From positions 1-26,488 of the forward strand of contig CAYVQU010000064.1 of NCBI GenBank assembly GCA_964453155.1: a DNA stretch of 26,488 nucleotides. The letters are read 5' to 3'. The position numbers and the translations under genes are program-made. The notes beneath the pieces are model-generated. The model had not been told where the DNA came from and ran no database searches. It worked only from the letters and a program-made list of their open reading frames with translations. This document shows positions 22,381 to 26,488 of this stretch, piece by piece (the first letter of the stretch is position 1; each line of letters begins with the position of its first letter). Source of the stretch: CAYVQU01 sp964453155. GTDB taxonomy: Bacteria; Chloroflexota; Anaerolineae; Anaerolineales; UBA11858.

Positions 22381-23043
22381 TCAAGGATCTATTCTTTTGG
22401 CAAACGTCAACAAATTCAAATCATCGAATAAAAAATGGTTCATTTCTGCTTCATTTACCAGTTCAAAACCCAGTTTTTGGTAGAACGGGATTGCTTTCTG
22501 ATTGTAACTTGAAGTTTGTAAATGAACTCCAGAAACATTCAATGTTTTCAAGTGATCTAAAAAAGTCTGCATCAATCGGTTCCCTAAACCTAGCCGTTGA
22601 AATTCTGGTAGTAAATTGATGTGTAAGTGCGCCGGGTATGACAATAAGATTTTTCCAAATTCCTTAGAGCTAATATCCGGGCGTATATTTTTCATTCTGA
22701 AAATATTTCTGAAGGTCCGGGGGTAACGCCACAGTGTATACCCGAAGGATCGCAATCCAATCCGCCAGGGCATCAGTTTCTCAAACTGAGTCTCTTGTTG
22801 GTCGGTATCGGGTGTTCCACAGATAAAACCGATCACCTGATCGGTTTGGGTTTCCACGGCTACGAAACAATGTTCCGGTTCATATTTGGGGTAATAGTAG
22901 ATAAAGATCAAGAAGACAAGGCGTTTATCATCGAGAAAACCCTGTCCGGTGAGGTCTTCACCTTTATATCCAGTGCGATAAACGATCTCTTCAATGGCTA
23001 GAAAGTCTTTGGGTTGGTACTTGCGAATGATGAAATTTGACAT
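22381..23043 (-). CDS. GNAT family N-acetyltransferase
   Basis: 220 residues with the GNAT fold. The N-terminus IIRKYQPKDFLAIEEIVYRTGYKG is typical. CFVAVETQTDQVIGFICG is the beta-4 region (about 79-96). The acetyl-CoA loop is LLPEFQRLGLGNRLMQTFLD (Q-x2-G-x-G type), followed by NQKAIPFYQKLGFELV, the usual C-terminal motif. The target may be a small amine, sugar or protein; resemblance to acetyltransferase domains that accompany glycan enzymes is possible but uncertain. The start has only a weak AAAGA-type site. Its neighbours on both sides are GPH symporters on the same strand. Confidence 0.83.
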   Translation of the reverse strand: MSNFIIRKYQPKDFLAIEEIVYRTGYKGEDLTGQGFLDDKRLVFLIFIYYYPKYEPEHCFVAVETQTDQVIGFICGTPDTDQQETQFEKLMPWRIGLRSFGYTLWRYPRTFRNIFRMKNIRPDISSKEFGKILLSYPAHLHINLLPEFQRLGLGNRLMQTFLDHLKTLNVSGVHLQTSSYNQKAIPFYQKLGFELVNEAEMNHFLFDDLNLLTFAKRIDP

Positions 23044-23114
23044 GTTTTTCTTTCAAGAACTCAAGAAATCAGGAGAGACCTTCCTACCTTCCTGGATTCC
23101 TCATAGATATTACC

Positions 23115-24551
23115 TTACTCGGAACGATGCCGCGCCAACATCTCGGCCTCGACCCAGTCTTCCGTTTCCTTATCGATCGGATATTTCGAGAAGAAAATCA
23201 ACCCAAGTATGATCAACACCGCCGGCATGATCCCGGTCGCAATCCGAATGCCCATTTGGGCCGTAGCATCCTGAATTTTGCTGGCACCGTCATAGCCAAA
23301 AGCCGAAATGATCTGGGTATATAAAAACACCAGGACGGCATTACTCGGAGTCATTAAAACGCCCCTAATCCCAGCGATTGTAGCCGGTCGCCGCTCGCCG
23401 GTTTTGATCTCCAAATAGTCGATTAAACGTTTATGGATCGGACCATTGGTTGTGTAAACCGCGGAGAAGCCCACGTAGATTACAAAATACATCAAGGTTG
23501 CCAACCAATAACTTTTTTCGGCTGGAATTTCCAACCCCAGAACCTTAATCATGTCCAAAGCATCGCCCTCTGTACCTGGAACGAAAGTCAGCAGAATATA
23601 GCCCACCACCGAAAATAACATCATCCGCGCCAAAATTGGTTTGCTGCCATACCGCCCCAGCCATTTGGCGATGTAAATGAATAAAATCAATCCCATAATC
23701 CCGATCAAGATGTCCGGCAGACCGGTCCAAAAACCGGATGAGAGGATCAAATTATCGTAAAAATACGACATCCCGATCAGGTAGTTCGATGCTACGGTCT
23801 GGATCATGAAGAAAGTTAGAAAATTATAAAGGAAGGCCTTGTTTTTTAGTAGTTCGCCGGTAGTGACGAAAAATTCTTTCAAAGAGACTGTTTCCAATTT
23901 TTCATTTTCATAAAACTCTTCCCGTTCCCGCACCACTGGGATCGAGATCGCCATAATTATCCCGGCTGCAATCGTCACAATCCCAAAAAAGATTAGCATC
24001 GTTTGGTTACTAACGTCCATTGTCAGGATCATTATCGGAATCGAACTACCAAATATCGTCAATGCCCCCACATAATTGTCGATCACTTCCACCTCGGCGC
24101 GTTCTTCAGTGGTCAAAAACAAATTCACGGCTACTGCACTGTAAGACGTTGAATAAATTGTCGCCGCGGTTTCCCATAACATCAGCGCGACGAATAAATA
24201 CATTGAAATCCAAAACTGCGACCAACTTGGGCTGGCCCACGGGAATGCCAGGGTGATCACCACCCAAAACGGGATCGACTTCACAAATACCGGGCGATAT
24301 TTCCCGATTCCTTTCTGGTATGGTCGTTTATCCATCCATAACCCAAAAATTGGGTCATTGATCGCCGCCCATATTGTGAAGGCGATGAAAACATACCCCA
24401 TCCACTTAGGGTCCAGGCCGATAAAATCGGTGTAATACTTAATGAAGGCCGCATTCACCAATCCCGAAATAATGCTCCGCCCCCCGCTCCCGATGTAAAA
24501 CTGAATTTTTTGCAGTCGAGTGTAACCACTTTCGTTGATTTTTGAGTTCAT
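23115..24551 (-). CDS. Second GPH-family cation symporter
   Basis: 478 residues with about twelve hydrophobic segments. The loop AAINDPIFGLWMDKRPYQKGIGKYRPVF (about 62-89) corresponds to the DxxxG...R motif of GPH transporters, but with changes (the usual GRRRP is GKYRP). It is clearly a different paralogue from the transporter at 20963-22297 and may carry another substrate. The start has AAGGA 9 bases upstream. It follows the GT-C gene by 15 bases, which suggests one transcript with it. The substrate cannot be assigned. Confidence 0.85.
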   Translation of the reverse strand: MNSKINESGYTRLQKIQFYIGSGGRSIISGLVNAAFIKYYTDFIGLDPKWMGYVFIAFTIWAAINDPIFGLWMDKRPYQKGIGKYRPVFVKSIPFWVVITLAFPWASPSWSQFWISMYLFVALMLWETAATIYSTSYSAVAVNLFLTTEERAEVEVIDNYVGALTIFGSSIPIMILTMDVSNQTMLIFFGIVTIAAGIIMAISIPVVREREEFYENEKLETVSLKEFFVTTGELLKNKAFLYNFLTFFMIQTVASNYLIGMSYFYDNLILSSGFWTGLPDILIGIMGLILFIYIAKWLGRYGSKPILARMMLFSVVGYILLTFVPGTEGDALDMIKVLGLEIPAEKSYWLATLMYFVIYVGFSAVYTTNGPIHKRLIDYLEIKTGERRPATIAGIRGVLMTPSNAVLVFLYTQIISAFGYDGASKIQDATAQMGIRIATGIMPAVLIILGLIFFSKYPIDKETEDWVEAEMLARHRSE

Positions 24552-24566
24552 TGTTATTTCCTTGGA

Positions 24567-26066
24567 TCAATCAGATTGGATTTGAGTTAGAAAACTGCAA
24601 TCTAATTCGTAAATTGCTTGTTTCCAGTCAGGTAATAGCGTTAGATCATTTCGATTTCGTAAATATTCAAGCGGGATATGTTTATCTGGGTGGCCTGGTC
24701 GAGGATGCGAGGCGACCAGATATTCCCGTGGTAATTTGGCAATCGTCGGATCAGTCAACCCGAGGGTGTCAATGATATTCACTTTAGGTCCCGCGAAATA
24801 GCCGATGGTGCCGGGATTGCGATATTTGATGGTTATCGGCCCACACAGGTCGGTATAACTACGTAAATGATCCGCAAAATTGAGATCAAGATAGGGGTTT
24901 ATGATCGTCCCGTGTCTAAGATAATAATCCAGCCGGTACTGGGGGTAGAAGGCGCGTTCATTGACAATCCCGGCCTCATTTATGGTTCTCCCAGGATCAG
25001 CAGGGAGGTGTTGGATTCCATATAGGACCAGCAATACAAACACGAGAATTCCCGCTTCGCTTGAGAAAATGGATTTTTCGGCCCTCACCTTTGAAGCGAA
25101 AAACAAGATTCCAGCGATAAGGCTGGAAAAAAATACCGGCAGGAAAAACCGTCCTCGCATAAAATCGCCCCCGATCCAAATAATGAATAAGATGTAAAAA
25201 ACGTTACCAACTGCCAGGGAAAAAGTTGGAGCCGACCGTTTTTGGGTCAATAAAACCCCCGTAAAGATGAGGGTTGATCCGGCCGCCAATGTATCATAGG
25301 TAGCCCAGTCCAAGAAATAAGCCCAGCCTTGCCGAATGCCATCCCAACCGGTGTAGATTCCCATTTTTGCATACGCCGTGTTTGGGATGATATCGCCGTA
25401 ATAAATCCAGGCGAATGTGAGCCAGCTGATAACAGGCAGGGCCGCCAGGATCACTGCCCCAAACTGCCTCCTTTGCCAACCGCGGGCCAGCGCGACCAGT
25501 GATATGGGTATGACCAATAAAACTAGATCAGGCCGGTTCAGGACCAATAGACCCGCCAGCGCGAGCAGCCAAGCGGGATGGGCGGTCTGGAAAAAAATGC
25601 ACTCAATTGCGATCAGCGTGAGGATGAAGTGAGTCATCGAATTTTCAAGACCACTGGTTTGAAAAGATAACCAGGGGTTACTGGCGATTAAAATCAGTCC
25701 AAACAGGCCGGTAAGCGCCATGGAATCTTCGAATTTTTTTACCTGGGAGGCGATTGCTAGGCCGGCACTGACCATGGTTAGAAAAGTCAAGCCGATCCCT
25801 AGACTAATGGCAGCCAAGATTGGATCCTTTAAGACCACGCTCCCAGCCAACAACATCATGAACCATAATGGGTGGGTGTACCCCTGTACGCGCTCGCCAG
25901 TATTGAATACGGGACCATACCCGTTGGAAACGTTGGATACATACCGCAAGGTGATGAAAGCATCATCGGATATCCAGGCTGCGCCATAAACTGCCAGGGT
26001 AACCGCTGCCGCGCCAAACAGGATCCCCAAGTATGTTATGCGGTTTTCAGAAAAAATTGTTTTCAT
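24567..26066 (-). CDS. GT-C glycosyltransferase, arabinofuranosyltransferase-like
   Basis: 499 residues with about ten hydrophobic segments and a soluble C-terminal domain. After the first segment comes SDDAFITLRYVSN (33-45, D34-D35), then GYGPVFNTGERVQGYTHPLW, closely like AftB/GT89 arabinofuranosyltransferases that use polyprenyl-phosphate sugar donors on the outer side of the membrane. In non-mycobacterial species such proteins are often annotated as generic glycosyltransferases. The first in-frame start is TTG (26090); I prefer the ATG at 26066, nine codons in. No clear ribosome site is seen for either. It precedes the second GPH symporter by 15 bases. Sugar donor and acceptor are unknown. 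Confidence 0.7.
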   Translation of the reverse strand: MKTIFSENRITYLGILFGAAAVTLAVYGAAWISDDAFITLRYVSNVSNGYGPVFNTGERVQGYTHPLWFMMLLAGSVVLKDPILAAISLGIGLTFLTMVSAGLAIASQVKKFEDSMALTGLFGLILIASNPWLSFQTSGLENSMTHFILTLIAIECIFFQTAHPAWLLALAGLLVLNRPDLVLLVIPISLVALARGWQRRQFGAVILAALPVISWLTFAWIYYGDIIPNTAYAKMGIYTGWDGIRQGWAYFLDWATYDTLAAGSTLIFTGVLLTQKRSAPTFSLAVGNVFYILFIIWIGGDFMRGRFFLPVFFSSLIAGILFFASKVRAEKSIFSSEAGILVFVLLVLYGIQHLPADPGRTINEAGIVNERAFYPQYRLDYYLRHGTIINPYLDLNFADHLRSYTDLCGPITIKYRNPGTIGYFAGPKVNIIDTLGLTDPTIAKLPREYLVASHPRPGHPDKHIPLEYLRNRNDLTLLPDWKQAIYELDCSFLTQIQSD

Positions 26067-26116
26067 CAATATTTTGTGTGGCACAACCAAATTGACCAGA
26101 AAATCGTAATCACCAT

Positions 26117-26488
26117 TTATTCAATTTCTGCTGATAACTGCCGCTGCCCCGCTTTCCAATCCAGTTGCAGCCATTCATCTTGATGCTGGATATGGATGTT
26201 CTCTGACCAAAACGCAGCCTGACAATAGGGATTTCCATATCGTGGATATTGATTTAGGGGAACTTCCTGTCCGGAGTTGATGAGTGGTCTCCGCCAACCA
26301 AATTCCAGCCACCCCTGCGAGGGCGATTCATACCGCACAGACAACCCTTTGAACTCAATCTCCGCCCCACAAATTTTCTCGACAAATTGAGCAAACTTCC
26401 CATCATCCTCACGCCGACCCAGTTCACAAATCCAGATCAGCAATTCCCGGAAGTTAGGGGGAGAAAAGGTTGACAAGGGTTTTCGTAA
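26117..26488 (-). CDS. C-terminal part of an unrecognised protein, cut by window edge
   Basis: The open frame runs without a stop from 26488 to a TAA at 26117 and shows no solid start; the only candidate near the edge is a TTG at 26476. About 123 residues are visible. The end is rich in Tyr, Trp and beta-like segments (NQYPRYGNPY, NIHIQHQDEWLQLDW), like the last beta-sandwich of a carbohydrate-active enzyme such as a heparinase-type lyase, but that is only a guess. Helical ELLIWICELGRREDD precedes it. It ends 50 bases before the GT-C gene on the same strand. Confidence 0.5.
   Translation of the reverse strand, partial: LRKPLSTFSPPNFRELLIWICELGRREDDGKFAQFVEKICGAEIEFKGLSVRYESPSQGWLEFGWRRPLINSGQEVPLNQYPRYGNPYCQAAFWSENIHIQHQDEWLQLDWKAGQRQLSAEIE

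Overview
This window looks like bacterial chromosome from an anaerobe, most plausibly a Chloroflexota (Anaerolineae-like) lineage. That placement is an inference. It rests on a Wood-Ljungdahl-type MetF/MetV/Hdr operon in a bacterium, and on many short dispersed hairpin repeats, some translated in-frame inside genes as NPNSEFPTPNS- or SGEQGAVS-like peptides. It also rests on the accessory gene mix. No rRNA, tRNA or CRISPR array was found.

Region 1 (1-9480, minus strand) is the centrepiece: an operon read hdrA, mvhD, metV, metF, hdrCB. It has a near-consensus promoter at 9452-9480, a leader of about 225 nt with a strong hairpin, and a 17-bp-stem terminator at 677-711. It encodes an HdrABC-MvhD-MetFV type methylene-tetrahydrofolate reductase, like the set known from acetogens such as Moorella. 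Two points stand out. (a) mvhD has an in-frame UGA exactly where the family has a conserved Cys, followed by a SECIS-like hairpin, so it is almost certainly a selenoprotein that simple gene calling would split in two. (b) HdrA is a 1561-residue protein with an NfnB/GltD-like NAD(P)H:flavin module inserted between two HdrA-type units, and no hydrogenase genes are nearby. Together these suggest a pyridine-nucleotide-driven, flavin-bifurcating MetFV complex. The first 660 bases hold a short DUF4438-like fragment and two hairpin or MITE-like elements.

Region 2 (9527-12820) has a two-component system (membrane histidine kinase and NarL/LuxR-type regulator, 8-bp overlap) and a divergent extended-SDR epimerase. 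Conspicuous inverted repeats bound both ends.

Region 3 (12825-19484) has a tightly overlapping minus-strand set: M24 peptidase, acyltransferase-3 membrane protein, YghO-like GNAT protein, MaoC hydratase. Next come a plus-strand XdhC/CoxI protein, a minus-strand amidase that shares a CTAG stop tetranucleotide with it, and an unrecognised 74-residue protein. Just upstream of that small gene, two hairpins and a T-run mark a possible small RNA or attenuator (19530-19601).

Region 4 (19658-26488, all minus) holds a neutral-ceramidase-like hydrolase, two GPH-family cation symporters, a GNAT acetyltransferase, a GT-C arabinofuranosyltransferase-like membrane protein, and the C-terminal part of an unrecognised protein running off the window. 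This suggests uptake and processing of glycoside or glycolipid material, but no substrate can be assigned.
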